Origin: Polaromonas vacuolata
GTDB lineage: Bacteria; Pseudomonadota; Gammaproteobacteria; Burkholderiales; Burkholderiaceae_C
Reading direction: 5' to 3'
Length of the DNA stretch: 64,000 bases
NCBI RefSeq assembly: GCF_012584515.1
Contig: NZ_CP051461.1
Span: forward strand, 2,785,501 to 2,849,500
The translations under genes and the position numbers were made by a program. Under the pieces are notes generated by a model, which saw nothing but the letters and a program-made list of their open reading frames with translations, was not told where the DNA came from and did not search any database. Each line of letters opens with the position of its first letter. The stretch's first letter is position 1. Shown here one piece after another: positions 8,793 to 17,338 of the stretch.

Positions 8793-9668
8793 TTATTTTG
8801 CAGTGGCAGCAGCAGGCACGCCAGAATGCGCGTTAATCCAGACTGAAAACTGGGGATGCTGGCTCAAGGTTTTAAAACAAAAGCCGCGCGCTTGTAGGCC
8901 GATAATTAAAGGCTCAAGCACCGTCGGCGCCCAAGGGTCTTTTCGCGACCAAATGCCTAGATGAGCCAACAAAATATCACCTGATTTAATTGTTGTTAAA
9001 GCTTTGGCAAGTAAGTCAGCATTCGGGTAAGTGTCGCTGGGCAACTCATCCCCTAAGAAACCGGCGGGGCTCCAGCCCACATAGGCATAACCGCAAGCGC
9101 CGGCTGCCGCTAGCAGGGCTGGCGAGGTTTTACCGCCCGGTGCACGAAACAGCGGCAAGGGCTTAACGCCGGTGATTTCTTGCAATCGGGTATTTGAGCG
9201 GGTTATTTCTTGGCAATAACGCGCCGCGCTCCAGTTCAAGTTCTGGCCTTCTTCAGGCCCGGCAGATGGACGAATGCGGAACTGTGCCGGTTGACCCGCG
9301 CTGGCGGGAATATCGCCGCGCCAATAACTATGGCTCCAAGTGTGTGAGGCAAACTCATGGCCCTCAGCCGCTCTAGCCTTCCACCACGGCGCCCATTCAT
9401 TGCCCAAGCTGCCATCGCCGGTTTTAGTGCGTTCGTTGGCGGCAAAAAACGTCACCTTAACTTGGTGTCGGTTGAGGATGTCAGCGATTAGCGGCGCGAC
9501 TTCCATATGACCGGTATCGAGTGTCAGATAGACCGGTTTGCAGGCGCTTGAACTAGCGTTTGATTTATCGACTGCACCGGCCAAGCCGGTGCTGATTAAG
9601 GCCAGCGCAAATAGTGCGCATTTGAGAGCCGGCTTAGCGCGGCGCGTGATCCAGTGTCCAGACACCAT
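8793..9668 (-). CDS. Polysaccharide deacetylase (NodB) family protein, altered motif 1
   Basis: 291-residue exported protein (signal-like N-terminus to about residue 33) with a NodB-type carbohydrate esterase 4 fold. Motif 2 HTWSH (residues 109-113) and motif 3 RAPGG (about 175) are intact, giving the metal-binding histidines and the Arg. Motif 1, normally TFDDG, reads TLDTG (49-53): the first Asp, the usual catalytic base, is kept while the second, a metal ligand, is Thr. It may still bind metal through the two histidines. Its first 35 bases overlap the end of the upstream beta-propeller gene, indicating translational coupling. Confidence 0.85.
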   Translation of the reverse strand: MVSGHWITRRAKPALKCALFALALISTGLAGAVDKSNASSSACKPVYLTLDTGHMEVAPLIADILNRHQVKVTFFAANERTKTGDGSLGNEWAPWWKARAAEGHEFASHTWSHSYWRGDIPASAGQPAQFRIRPSAGPEEGQNLNWSAARYCQEITRSNTRLQEITGVKPLPLFRAPGGKTSPALLAAAGACGYAYVGWSPAGFLGDELPSDTYPNADLLAKALTTIKSGDILLAHLGIWSRKDPWAPTVLEPLIIGLQARGFCFKTLSQHPQFSVWINAHSGVPAAATAK

Positions 9669-10746
9669 GAGGGCTTTTTCCTACGTTGACCTGTTTGACG
9701 ACTTTGCGCGTAGCAATGTCAATCACGGTGAGTTTTTTAATCCAGCGCGAGCTGACCAAAATCTGTTTGCCGTCGCGGCTCACATCCATGCAGTCAGGGC
9801 CGCCCGGTGCGGGAAATTTATCCACCACCGCCAGCGTTTGCAAATCAATCTTGCTAATGCTGTCACCGCTGCGGTTGCTCACCAACACATGACGTTTATC
9901 GCCAAACGCACGAAACGCGTGGGCGCCCAGACCCGTGGGGATGATTTTAGTCAGTACTGGCAATTTGCCGCTGACGTCATAGACTTCAACCCCATCGCTG
10001 CCAGTCAAAGCCACAAGCATGGTTTTATCGTCGGCCAGACCGAATACATCGGCCGGCACCGATCCAGTTTTGACGCGCCATTTGACGGCTTGGCTGGCGA
10101 GATCAATGGCAATGAGCTCATCGCTGTCTTGCATGGTGGAGTAAATCGTGCTGCTTTTTGTGTCTATCCACAAGTGACTCGGCGTGCGGCCGGTAGGAAT
10201 ACGCTTGGCCAGTTGTATATCTTTACCGTCCCAGCGATAAATATCGATGTGGTTTAAGCGGTTCGCAGCAGTCACAAACCACTTCATGTCGGGCGAAAAG
10301 CGCAACTGATAGGGGTCGAGTATGCCCAGCACCGTGCGCTGCACTTCAGCAGTTTTAGGATCGATAAAAGTCAGTGAGTCGGACAACGCATTGGCAACAA
10401 TGATGGACTTTTCATCCGGTGTCAGGTAGAGGTGATGCGGCTGCTTGCCAGTAGCGATGCGCTTAGTCTCAGTCCAAGTAACCGGGTCAATGACGCTAAC
10501 GCTATCGTCTAGCGAATTGAGTACGAACACTGGCGAGCTTAAAGGCCCTTTTAGCGCCGGTGTGCTAACCGGAGCACTAGCAGCCAAACTAGGTGCCGGT
10601 CCAGACGCCTTAGGTGCGCTTTGTGCCAATACATCCGCCGGCCTGGCCAGCAGCCAAGCAGCGGCTAAGGCGCTGGACAAAAAAATGCGTTTGGAGACAT
10701 GGCCGGAAACTGGCCGTTGAGCTAGAGAAGAAGCGAAAAGATTCAC
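9634..10746 (-). CDS. YVTN/YncE-type beta-propeller protein, exported
   Basis: 370-residue secreted protein. The first 42 residues carry a basic segment and hydrophobic core ending AQSAP, a signal peptide. An Ala/Ser/Pro linker follows, then repeats of about 42 residues of the form VxVIDPxTxxxxKRIxTGxxPHHLYLTPDEK, the YVTN beta-propeller pattern. These proteins usually act as periplasmic binding or scaffold proteins; no catalytic residues can be assigned. First gene of an operon with polysaccharide deacetylase and a lipid-hydroxylase-like gene, suggesting a shared envelope role, which is inference. Confidence 0.85.
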   Translation of the reverse strand: MNLFASSLAQRPVSGHVSKRIFLSSALAAAWLLARPADVLAQSAPKASGPAPSLAASAPVSTPALKGPLSSPVFVLNSLDDSVSVIDPVTWTETKRIATGKQPHHLYLTPDEKSIIVANALSDSLTFIDPKTAEVQRTVLGILDPYQLRFSPDMKWFVTAANRLNHIDIYRWDGKDIQLAKRIPTGRTPSHLWIDTKSSTIYSTMQDSDELIAIDLASQAVKWRVKTGSVPADVFGLADDKTMLVALTGSDGVEVYDVSGKLPVLTKIIPTGLGAHAFRAFGDKRHVLVSNRSGDSISKIDLQTLAVVDKFPAPGGPDCMDVSRDGKQILVSSRWIKKLTVIDIATRKVVKQVNVGKSPHGVWTLDHAPR

Positions 10747-10822
10747 GAAAAATAACTTTCTTTAGTTGTGCTGAGTGTAGCGGCCTAAGCCCAAGTGATG
10801 AAAAGCCATAGCCAAGAAAACC

Positions 10823-11680
10823 ATGCACAAGCATTACTATTCGCAGATGCCTAAAACATTCGTCACGCTGGATCCGACTCAAGGTGAGCAGCACGCAGAC
10901 ATAGGGCTAAAAGTGCAACTAGAAGTGCGGCTGATTGAGGGACCGGCCCATCGAGCGAGCCTAGTTTTCCTGCACGAGGGCTTGGGCTCGGTTAGCCAAT
11001 GGACACAGCGCGATGCGGATTGGCCATTGGCACTTTGCCAAGCCAGTGGACGCGCGGGCATGGTTTACGCAAGGCGCGGCTACGGTCAGTCCAGCCCGGC
11101 TCTAAGAAGCCATGTTGACGACACCCACCCTAGCCTGCTAATGCCCGACTATATGCATAAGGAAGCTTGGCAAGTACTACCAAGCTTGCTGGAAAAACTA
11201 CACATTAAAAACCCGGTGTTGCTAGGCCATTCAGACGGCGCAAGCATCGCCCTACTTCATGCCAGTGTGCATCGGGTAGCAGCTTGTATCGCCATGGCGC
11301 CTCACGTGCTGGTGGAAAGCATGGCAATAGACGCGATTACCAACGCTAAAACTGCATTTGAAAGCACCGATTTGCGCCAACGCCTAGCGCGCCATCATGC
11401 CGATGTAGAGGGTGCTTTTTGGCAATGGAATGACGTCTGGCTGTCGCCCGCTTTTCGCCAGTTTGACATTCGCGCTGATTGCGCCCGCCTACTCGCCCCA
11501 CTGCTACTGATTCAAGGCGACAACGATGAATACGGCAGCATGCTGCAGCTCGACGAAATCGCGCGGCAGGCAAAGCATGCGCAGCAGCTACGGCTGAGCG
11601 ACTGCGGCCACTCTCCGCAACGTGATCAGCCGCAAAAAACCTTGGCGGCGATTTGTGGATTTCTACAAAACTGCAACTAA
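10823..11680 (+). CDS. Alpha/beta hydrolase
   Basis: 285-residue cytosolic alpha/beta-hydrolase. Oxyanion-hole region VFLHEGLGSVSQW, nucleophile elbow GHSDGAS (Ser within G-H-S-D-G), acidic residue likely in IQGDNDEYG, and catalytic His in CGHSPQRD. This pattern occurs in esterases and lactonases of the alpha/beta-hydrolase 6 group; substrate unknown. The start at 10823 has no clear ribosome-binding site; an in-frame ATG at 10847 (MPKTF) is an alternative. Divergent from the beta-propeller operon, convergent with rsuA. Confidence 0.88.
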   Translation: MHKHYYSQMPKTFVTLDPTQGEQHADIGLKVQLEVRLIEGPAHRASLVFLHEGLGSVSQWTQRDADWPLALCQASGRAGMVYARRGYGQSSPALRSHVDDTHPSLLMPDYMHKEAWQVLPSLLEKLHIKNPVLLGHSDGASIALLHASVHRVAACIAMAPHVLVESMAIDAITNAKTAFESTDLRQRLARHHADVEGAFWQWNDVWLSPAFRQFDIRADCARLLAPLLLIQGDNDEYGSMLQLDEIARQAKHAQQLRLSDCGHSPQRDQPQKTLAAICGFLQNCN

Positions 11681-11703
11681 TGCCCGGTTGAGTAAAAGAC
11701 TTT

Positions 11704-12456
11704 TTATTTGGCCACAGGAAATGCCGAAATAGACACCAAATCCTGCGCCGTCAACCAGCGCCACTGGCCTTGTGGCAAATCGCTTGGCAAGGGTAATTCA
11801 CCAATGCGCGAGCGGTGTAGGCCGCCGACTTCCTCGACCCGATTACCGACTGCCGCAATCATGCGCTTGACCTGGTGGTATTTACCCTCTGTCAGCGTGA
11901 GCCTGAGCTGGCGCTCACCGGTTTGCTCACAAGCGGCGGCGCGCACCGGCTTGGGATCGTCATCAAGCACTACGCCGCTCAGCAGCTTATCGACTTGAGT
12001 CGCGTCCACCGCATGCTTGGCCAACACCTCATAGACCTTGGGCACATGGTGCTTAGGAGAGCTCATGCGGTGAATAAATTTACCGTCATCAGACAGCAGC
12101 AGCAAACCACTGGTGTCTTGGTCTAACCGGCCCACCGCTTGAACACCCGCCGCCGCACCACCACCGCGTTGACGTATAGGCGCCGGCAGCAAGGTGTAAA
12201 TGCTGGGATAGTTGCTAGGCTTTTGTGAACACTCGTAGCCGGCTGGTTTGTGCAGCATCAGGTAAGCCTTTTCAAAATACTGCCAAGGCTTGCCCTGAAC
12301 CGTGAAGTGCAGTCCTTCGGGAGGAAAAAGCTCAGACGGCTCAAGCACAGCAGCAGCGTCGACAGTGACTAGGCCCTGTTGTATGAGGCCGGCGCAAACG
12401 CGGCGCGTACCAAAACCTTGGGAAAAAAGAATCTCTTGTAGTTGCATGCTTTTCAT
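11704..12456 (-). CDS. rsuA: 16S rRNA pseudouridine synthase, RsuA family
   Basis: 250-residue pseudouridine synthase with an N-terminal S4-like RNA-binding segment (LQEILFSQGFGTRRVCAGLIQQGLVTV) and a catalytic domain containing GRLDQDTSGLLLL, where the first Asp is the family nucleophile, plus GKYHQVKRM near the C-terminus. RsuA modifies U516 of 16S rRNA; RluE/RluB-type paralogues share the motifs, so the exact target is likely but not proved. Start set at the ATG at 12456; ten further codons are open upstream without support. Confidence 0.88.
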   Translation of the reverse strand: MKSMQLQEILFSQGFGTRRVCAGLIQQGLVTVDAAAVLEPSELFPPEGLHFTVQGKPWQYFEKAYLMLHKPAGYECSQKPSNYPSIYTLLPAPIRQRGGGAAAGVQAVGRLDQDTSGLLLLSDDGKFIHRMSSPKHHVPKVYEVLAKHAVDATQVDKLLSGVVLDDDPKPVRAAACEQTGERQLRLTLTEGKYHQVKRMIAAVGNRVEEVGGLHRSRIGELPLPSDLPQGQWRWLTAQDLVSISAFPVAK

Positions 12457-12752
12457 AGCGCTATTGTCCCTATTGAAGCAGCCCAAAAATGGCGCTGCCG
12501 AAAATTAACTTGGCACTGAAAACAATGACAAGGTAGCGCTCCACAGCTGAATTCAATATGAATCAAATAATTTACAAATCCACCAACCTAGGTGTACTAT
12601 AAAAATACACATTGAATCAAATTGTTTATCAATTTAAGCCGCAGCGGCATTTAATAAATACAGGTGCAGACACTAGCGATACGGCGTTATAGCGCGACAA
12701 CAAAAATCAGAAAAATATCAAGAAATTCGACACCAGCATAAAAGGAAATGCG
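12457..12752. other. AT-rich intergenic stretch
   Basis: 296 bases without a credible gene, noticeably AT-rich after about 12540, leading into the CesT islet. The plus-strand gene at 12753 is preceded by AAGGAAATGCG. No recognisable type III regulatory box was found by eye. Confidence 0.5.
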
Positions 12753-13220
12753 ATGCTAATTGATCCAGCCCTACATCAGTTAATTAACGAATTTGGCCAG
12801 ACCATGCGCCTAAGCGATCTGAAGTTAGATAACGATGGCGGCTGCGCCGTCCGGCTGGACAAAAAATTAGTGGTCAATCTGCAATGCCGTGAGGTTGAGC
12901 GCGAACTTTGGTTTTACGCCGACATGGGCACACCAGCTACCGGCTCAAAAATCTATGCTGATCTGCTGCGCGGCAACCTGTTTTGGAGCGCCACTTTTGG
13001 CGCCACCTTAAGTCTGTCTGGGGATACCCCCCCACACATCATCATTACTCTGCCTATCACTTGGTACGGAATGGATGGATCCACTTTATTAAAGCAGTTA
13101 GAAATCTTTGTTAATGCAGTAGAAGAATGGTCCGAATACATAGCGAACGAAAACGTCACTAGCGAAGATACAACCGAGCTTGATGCCTCAGACATAAACC
13201 TGTTGATGTCACGCGCATAG
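12753..13220 (+). CDS. CesT/Tir-type type III secretion chaperone homologue (copy 1)
   Basis: 155-residue acidic protein of the CesT/SycH fold: an opening helix (HQLINEFGQTMRLSDL), a strand-rich core (CAVRLDKKLVVNLQC, ELWFYADMG), the family's LLRGNLFW helix (usually LLxANLxG) and a C-terminal helix (LEIFVNAVEEWSEYI). CesT proteins are dimeric cytosolic chaperones that hold effectors for type III secretion. A near paralogue lies at 13836, and a 91-residue protein lies between them. No secretion apparatus genes are in the window, so its machinery must be elsewhere or lost. Ribosome-binding site AAGGAAA is well placed. Confidence 0.75.
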   Translation: MLIDPALHQLINEFGQTMRLSDLKLDNDGGCAVRLDKKLVVNLQCREVERELWFYADMGTPATGSKIYADLLRGNLFWSATFGATLSLSGDTPPHIIITLPITWYGMDGSTLLKQLEIFVNAVEEWSEYIANENVTSEDTTELDASDINLLMSRA

Positions 13221-13319
13221 GCTCAAGAAAAATATCTACTGAAAAAATAATATGAAAAATATATATCTGCATATTTACAAAGCTTAATCGCCCAAATATT
13301 TTTACCAGGGAGAGCTCTA

Positions 13320-13595
13320 ATGAACTCAGTGAATAAACCAATGTCAATGTCTAATTTGCTTAGTGCAAATACAAATGCAAACACCGAATCAGCAAAAGTT
13401 AATACGGAAGGATTTTTTGCAGGTAAAAGCGTTGAGATAGAACCTAAGCAAGTCATAACGCCTAATCCAAGCAACTCTTTTTTTGCGTCTACGAAAACAC
13501 TACTCAGCAGCAGAAGCGCCGAAGAAAGTATTCCGAGTCCACACTTAAAAGCGATAGCCAGCGGTGCGACAAAGTTAAGGGCAATTAACACCTAG
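13320..13595 (+). CDS. Small Ser/Thr/Asn-rich protein, candidate secreted substrate
   Basis: 91-residue protein with no recognised family. The N-terminus is rich in Ser, Asn, Thr and Ala, without Cys or Trp, low in hydrophobics and without a signal peptide, which is the usual composition of type III secretion signals. A strong ribosome-binding site (CCAGGGAGAG) precedes the ATG by about 6 bases, which argues that the ORF is real. It sits 99 bases after one CesT-type chaperone and 240 bases before another, the classical arrangement of effector and chaperone. The effector function is inference; the protein could also be a chaperone-cluster regulator or a translated relic. Confidence 0.5.
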   Translation: MNSVNKPMSMSNLLSANTNANTESAKVNTEGFFAGKSVEIEPKQVITPNPSNSFFASTKTLLSSRSAEESIPSPHLKAIASGATKLRAINT

Positions 13596-13835
13596 CTAGG
13601 TAATCGTGAATTAATAAAATTCAAACTGATAAAGCAAGGCAAATTATCAACACAGCGACATCAAAAATTTATGTCAAAACAGCAGCGAAAAATACTTTAA
13701 AACGACAGGGTTTAGACGGTGGCAAACAAAAAACGGCTGCATTGAAAAAAAGTTTTTTGCACATTTTGAATTGACTAGATGCAATTTAAATCGCGATTAC
13801 ATAAATCGCTGAAATTCAACCGCTAAGGGGTTTTA

Positions 13836-14315
13836 ATGCTAGTTCCAACAGCACTCGCCATCCTGATCCGAGAGTTAGGTGAAAAGATGTATCTGGGCAA
13901 TCTTTCGCTAGACGCAGACGGTGCTTGCGCGGTCAATCTTGACAAGCGTTTTATCATTAACTTTCAGTATCGTGATTCGCAAGACCAGCTTTGGCTTTAT
14001 GCCGACCTTGGCGTGCCGGCAGATGGTGAGGCCATTTATTACGATCTGCTACGCGGCAATCTTTTTTGGGATGCGACAAAAGGGGCAACGATTAGTTTGA
14101 GCCTCGACGATCCATCTCACATCATCATGACGATTGCCCTTAAATGGAAAGCCATGGACTGCTCTGTCATGGCCAAGCATCTAGAGAGCTTTGTGAACAC
14201 CGTGGAAGACTGGTCTACATTCATCGCTGCCAGCTCTTCGAGTGGCAATGGCATTGACATGACGCCTCAAAACCAAACACAAGCGCAAAACCTTCAGAAT
14301 CAACGCGTGTTCTGA
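13836..14315 (+). CDS. CesT/Tir-type type III secretion chaperone homologue (copy 2)
   Basis: 159-residue paralogue of the gene at 12753. Shared blocks include IRELGEKMYLGNLSLDADGACAVNLDKRFIINFQ, QLWLYADLGVPADGEAIYYDLLRGNLFWDATKGATISL and a closing helix LESFVNTVEDWSTFI. The C-terminal 25 residues are Ser/Asn/Gln-rich and diverge. The ATG follows CTAAGGGG closely. The pair probably arose by tandem duplication, each copy perhaps serving a different client or forming a heterodimer. As with copy 1, no type III apparatus genes are nearby. Confidence 0.75.
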   Translation: MLVPTALAILIRELGEKMYLGNLSLDADGACAVNLDKRFIINFQYRDSQDQLWLYADLGVPADGEAIYYDLLRGNLFWDATKGATISLSLDDPSHIIMTIALKWKAMDCSVMAKHLESFVNTVEDWSTFIAASSSSGNGIDMTPQNQTQAQNLQNQRVF

Positions 14316-14397
14316 TTCGATTTCACGGCCTGATCAAGCGTGGGTTTTTGCTATTTAAAATAGCCTATCCCCACTTTATCGATTGATCAGCGCCTTC

Positions 14398-15180
14398 ATG
14401 AACATTACCGTCAACCCAGAACTTCTCGCCTACATAGACCCCCTGACCCAAGAAGAAAATCAAGCCTTGGAGCGAAGCCTGTTAGCCGAAGGCTGCCGCG
14501 ATGCGCTGGTGTTATGGGGCCAAACACTGGTCGATGGCCACAACCGCTACCGTATTTGCAGCCAACACGGCATCGCCTTTGAAACCATTCAAAACCAACA
14601 CTTCACATCTATAGACGATGTGCATTTGTGGATGATTGAGCAGCACCTAGGCCGGCGCAGCGTGTCTGACTTCCAGCGCGGCGTGCTGGCCTTGCGTAAA
14701 AAAGCAATTTTAAATACACGCCTAAAGCCGGTGCTCAGCGAATCAGAGAGTCCAGAGCCAGTAGAGCTGACAAGCCAATCACCAGCCACGTCGCCAGCCA
14801 AAGCTTCACGCGAAGAAGTGGCAAAAGAAGCGCGCATCAGCAGCAATACCGTCAGTCAGATTGAAAAAATTCAAAAGACCGCAACGCCAGAGTTAGTGGC
14901 CGCCGTCAAGGCTGGCACCATTTCAATCAACGCCGCAGCCAGCGTAGCAAGCCTGCCGGTAGAGGCGCAAGTCACGGCAGTCGCGGGTGGTAAAAAAGAG
15001 CTTCAGCAGGCAGCGCGCAATGTGCGTCAAGCCAAAGCCGTAGAACGTACACAGCCCGAATCAAACGAAGGCTTGATCGCACGCCTGCGCCAGAGCATTT
15101 CGGTACTGACTGCGGAAAACGCAGAACTCAAAGCCGAGCTGAAAAAACAGCAGCAGCTCGACGCCAACGCAAACGACTAA
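14398..15180 (+). CDS. ParB/Spo0J-like nuclease-domain protein (stand-alone)
   Basis: 260-residue protein with a ParB N-terminal (ParB/sulfiredoxin) fold at residues 5-95 (EENQALERSLLAEGCRDALVLWGQTLVDGHNRYRICSQHGI), a helix-turn-helix near 145-170 (REEVAKEARISSNTVSQIEKIQ) and a C-terminal leucine-rich coiled coil (LIARLRQSISVLTAENAELKAELKK). The canonical GERRxRA motif of chromosomal ParB is replaced by GHNRYR, as in plasmid/phage-type ParB-like proteins. No parA neighbour. The start is uncertain: ATG at 14398 is used, a TTG at 14383 is in frame, and neither has a clear ribosome-binding site. Confidence 0.8.
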   Translation: MNITVNPELLAYIDPLTQEENQALERSLLAEGCRDALVLWGQTLVDGHNRYRICSQHGIAFETIQNQHFTSIDDVHLWMIEQHLGRRSVSDFQRGVLALRKKAILNTRLKPVLSESESPEPVELTSQSPATSPAKASREEVAKEARISSNTVSQIEKIQKTATPELVAAVKAGTISINAAASVASLPVEAQVTAVAGGKKELQQAARNVRQAKAVERTQPESNEGLIARLRQSISVLTAENAELKAELKKQQQLDANAND

Positions 15181-15207
15181 ACCCAGTAAAGCCGAGCTAG
15201 AAATTCA

Positions 15208-15226
15208 AGCGCAGTCAAACTGCGCT
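15208..15226. terminator. Hairpin between convergent genes
   Basis: AGCGCAG-TCAAA-CTGCGCT, a perfect 7-bp stem, lies between the convergent ParB-like and asparaginase genes. T tracts on either side are weak, so it is only a possible bidirectional terminator. Confidence 0.4.
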
Positions 15227-15232
15227 AGTCCA

Positions 15233-16288
15233 TCAACGGTCAAAAGCGGCTTGAAGCTCAGTCTTGCTGCTGACGCCGCTTTGCAGCATTAACATCAACA
15301 TAATTCTGGCTTTGGCGGGTGACAAATCGTCAGCCATGACGGCGCCCGCCTCAAAAGTGGTCTTACCACCGCCAACAAAACCGTAATTCGGCAGCACCCG
15401 TCCATTGTGCACACGGGTGGCGATGACGACGGGCACACGTTTGGATAAAGCGTACTTCACGCCTTCAAACATTGACTCGTTCATATTGCCCATTCCCAAG
15501 GCCTGCACGACTATGCCTTTGGCGCCGCGGTCCACCGCGCTGCGCAGTGCTGCGCCATCAGCACCACCGTACATAGGAATGATGTCTACTGGCGGCATCA
15601 CACTAGCAACGATGGGTATGTATTGCCTGCGAACAGGTGTGTAGGCATACATGATTCGATCGGGATAGGCCTCACCCATGATGCCAAACTGACCTGAATT
15701 AAAGGTCTCGACATTGGCAGTGTGGGTTTTGGTCACATAACGCGCCGAATTGATTTGGTTGTTCATTGCAAGCATCACGCCTTTGCCGACGGACTTGCTA
15801 TCGACCGCAATACGCGCCGCGTTGAGCAGGTTGCGCGGACCATCAAAGTCTGATGACGAAGCATTGCGCTGAGCACCGATTAAAACCACCGGCTTACTCG
15901 AATTGACCGTCAGGTCAAGCCAAAAAGCCGTCTCTTCTAAGGTGTCAGTGCCGTGCGAGACGATCACGCCAGCAATCTCTGGCTTGTCTAGCGCTGCTTG
16001 CACAGTAGCAGTGAGTTCAATCCAACGCGGCGGGTCCATGTAATCGGAAGGCACGTTTGACAGATTGTTAACTTCAATCCTGACGTAGTTGCCAATGTCC
16101 GGCACTGTAGCGAGCAAGTCGTCACCAGAAATAGCCGGCACTGGCGCATTTTTTATCGGATCTATCTTCATCGCGATAGTGCCGCCAGTGGCGATGAATA
16201 AAACTTTTGGTTTATTTTGTGCAAAAACGGGGCTAGAGACCAAAGCAGTTATCAACGCCAAATTGAAGGCGGCTTGTTTAAGTTTCAT
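15233..16288 (-). CDS. L-asparaginase type II, periplasmic
   Basis: 351-residue secreted asparaginase/glutaminase that hydrolyses asparagine to aspartate and ammonia. A signal peptide ends at VFAQ (residues 1-23). The two catalytic-Thr motifs are clear: FIATGGTIAM near residue 37 and VSHGTDTLEETAFWL near 112, with the further conserved VLIGAQRNASSSDFDGPRNL block. Length and periplasmic signal fit type II rather than cytosolic type I. Single-gene unit, consistent with nitrogen scavenging elsewhere in the window. Strict asparagine versus glutamine preference cannot be told. Confidence 0.93.
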   Translation of the reverse strand: MKLKQAAFNLALITALVSSPVFAQNKPKVLFIATGGTIAMKIDPIKNAPVPAISGDDLLATVPDIGNYVRIEVNNLSNVPSDYMDPPRWIELTATVQAALDKPEIAGVIVSHGTDTLEETAFWLDLTVNSSKPVVLIGAQRNASSSDFDGPRNLLNAARIAVDSKSVGKGVMLAMNNQINSARYVTKTHTANVETFNSGQFGIMGEAYPDRIMYAYTPVRRQYIPIVASVMPPVDIIPMYGGADGAALRSAVDRGAKGIVVQALGMGNMNESMFEGVKYALSKRVPVVIATRVHNGRVLPNYGFVGGGKTTFEAGAVMADDLSPAKARIMLMLMLQSGVSSKTELQAAFDR

Positions 16289-16614
16289 ATTTGAGTCCCT
16301 TGTCTGTAAAAAATATTTCTGTCACTGGGTCAGCATTTTTATTATGACTTATGCAAATTCCAAGGAAATTGATGTCCCGCCTGACAGCTATGCTAAGCAG
16401 CCTTAGCAAGCTTCTGAGCTGTGCCGCTTTGCCTACTTTTTAAGCACTCCTTGCAAAGCCAGCACTGGCTTGGGTTTTAGTACTTGTCCAATAAGTTATC
16501 CACAGCTTAGGGCACAGAGTGCAGGGACAACTTTTTAGGGCTTGACGCAATGACTGAGTGCTTTTAAAAAGCGGCACAATGTTTTTCAAGAATTCAACTT
16601 ATCCACACGTCAGC
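16289..16614. other. Intergenic region with two perfect DnaA boxes
   Basis: About 326 bases between divergent asparaginase and ABC-ATPase genes. TTATCCACA occurs twice in the same orientation, at 16496-16504 and 16599-16607. No other origin-like feature (no dnaA/dnaN gene, no AT-rich repeat cluster) is present. Confidence 0.5.
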
Positions 16615-17304
16615 ATGGCGTCAACAAAAAAAGAAAAGAGGCTATTCATCGAAAATTTTGCCCAACCCCATTCAACCCTGCTAATGGTCAATCAACTTTG
16701 TTACGCCTGGCCTCAGGCCAAACTTTTTACAAACTGGTCGGCTCGAATAAAGCCCGGTGTGACTTGGCTAATAGGTGATGACGGCAGTGGCAAAACCACC
16801 TTGCTGCGTCTGCTTGCCGGCCATTTGGTCAAGACAAGCGGTCAATTGCAATTAGGGCAAACAGACCTAGACTTGCAGCCTAGCCAATACAGCAGCCAAC
16901 TTTTCATCACCGAGCCGGGCACAGAAAAATATGAGCAAATGACGGCGCTGGACTACTTTGCCTTAGTTCAACGTCAATACCCAAGTTTTGAGCAGCATTT
17001 GTTAGCCGAGCTAATCAACGGCTTATCGCTACAAGAGCATCAACACAAAATGCTCTACATGCTGTCGACGGGCTCTAAACGCAAAGTTTGGTTAGCAGCG
17101 GCGTTTGCCTCTGGCGCTCTGCTAACGCTGATTGACGAGCCCTTTGCTGCGTTAGACAGTGCGTCAGTGGAGTTTGTGAGTACGCTGCTAAAGCTAGCGG
17201 CAACACAAACAACGCGCACGTATCTGGTCGCCGACTACCAAGCCCTAGTGGGCACACCAACAACAGCCATCATCGAGCTGACCGCTACTGACATGACAAA
17301 TTAG
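16615..17304 (+). CDS. Orphan ABC-type ATP-binding protein
   Basis: ABC ATPase subunit of about 229 residues. Walker A GDDGSGKTT, signature MLSTGSKRKVWLAAAF (an S-T-G variant of LSGGQ) and Walker B LLTLIDEPFAALD are visible, followed by a switch region without an obvious His (YLVADYQAL). The degenerate signature and short length recall CcmA-like or EcfA-like subunits. No permease gene is adjacent, so the substrate is unknown. The start is uncertain: GTG 16558 and ATGs at 16579, 16615 and 16684 are in frame, none with a clear ribosome-binding site; the fold itself starts near 16684. Confidence 0.7.
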   Translation: MASTKKEKRLFIENFAQPHSTLLMVNQLCYAWPQAKLFTNWSARIKPGVTWLIGDDGSGKTTLLRLLAGHLVKTSGQLQLGQTDLDLQPSQYSSQLFITEPGTEKYEQMTALDYFALVQRQYPSFEQHLLAELINGLSLQEHQHKMLYMLSTGSKRKVWLAAAFASGALLTLIDEPFAALDSASVEFVSTLLKLAATQTTRTYLVADYQALVGTPTTAIIELTATDMTN

Positions 17305-17338
17305 CCAACCCATCAATTAACGAATGCTTTTAGCGCCT

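Noticed and set aside
9538..10257. 239-residue plus-strand ORF opposite the beta-propeller gene
   Set aside because: Antisense shadow; the minus-strand propeller repeats and signal peptide are clearly the coding frame.
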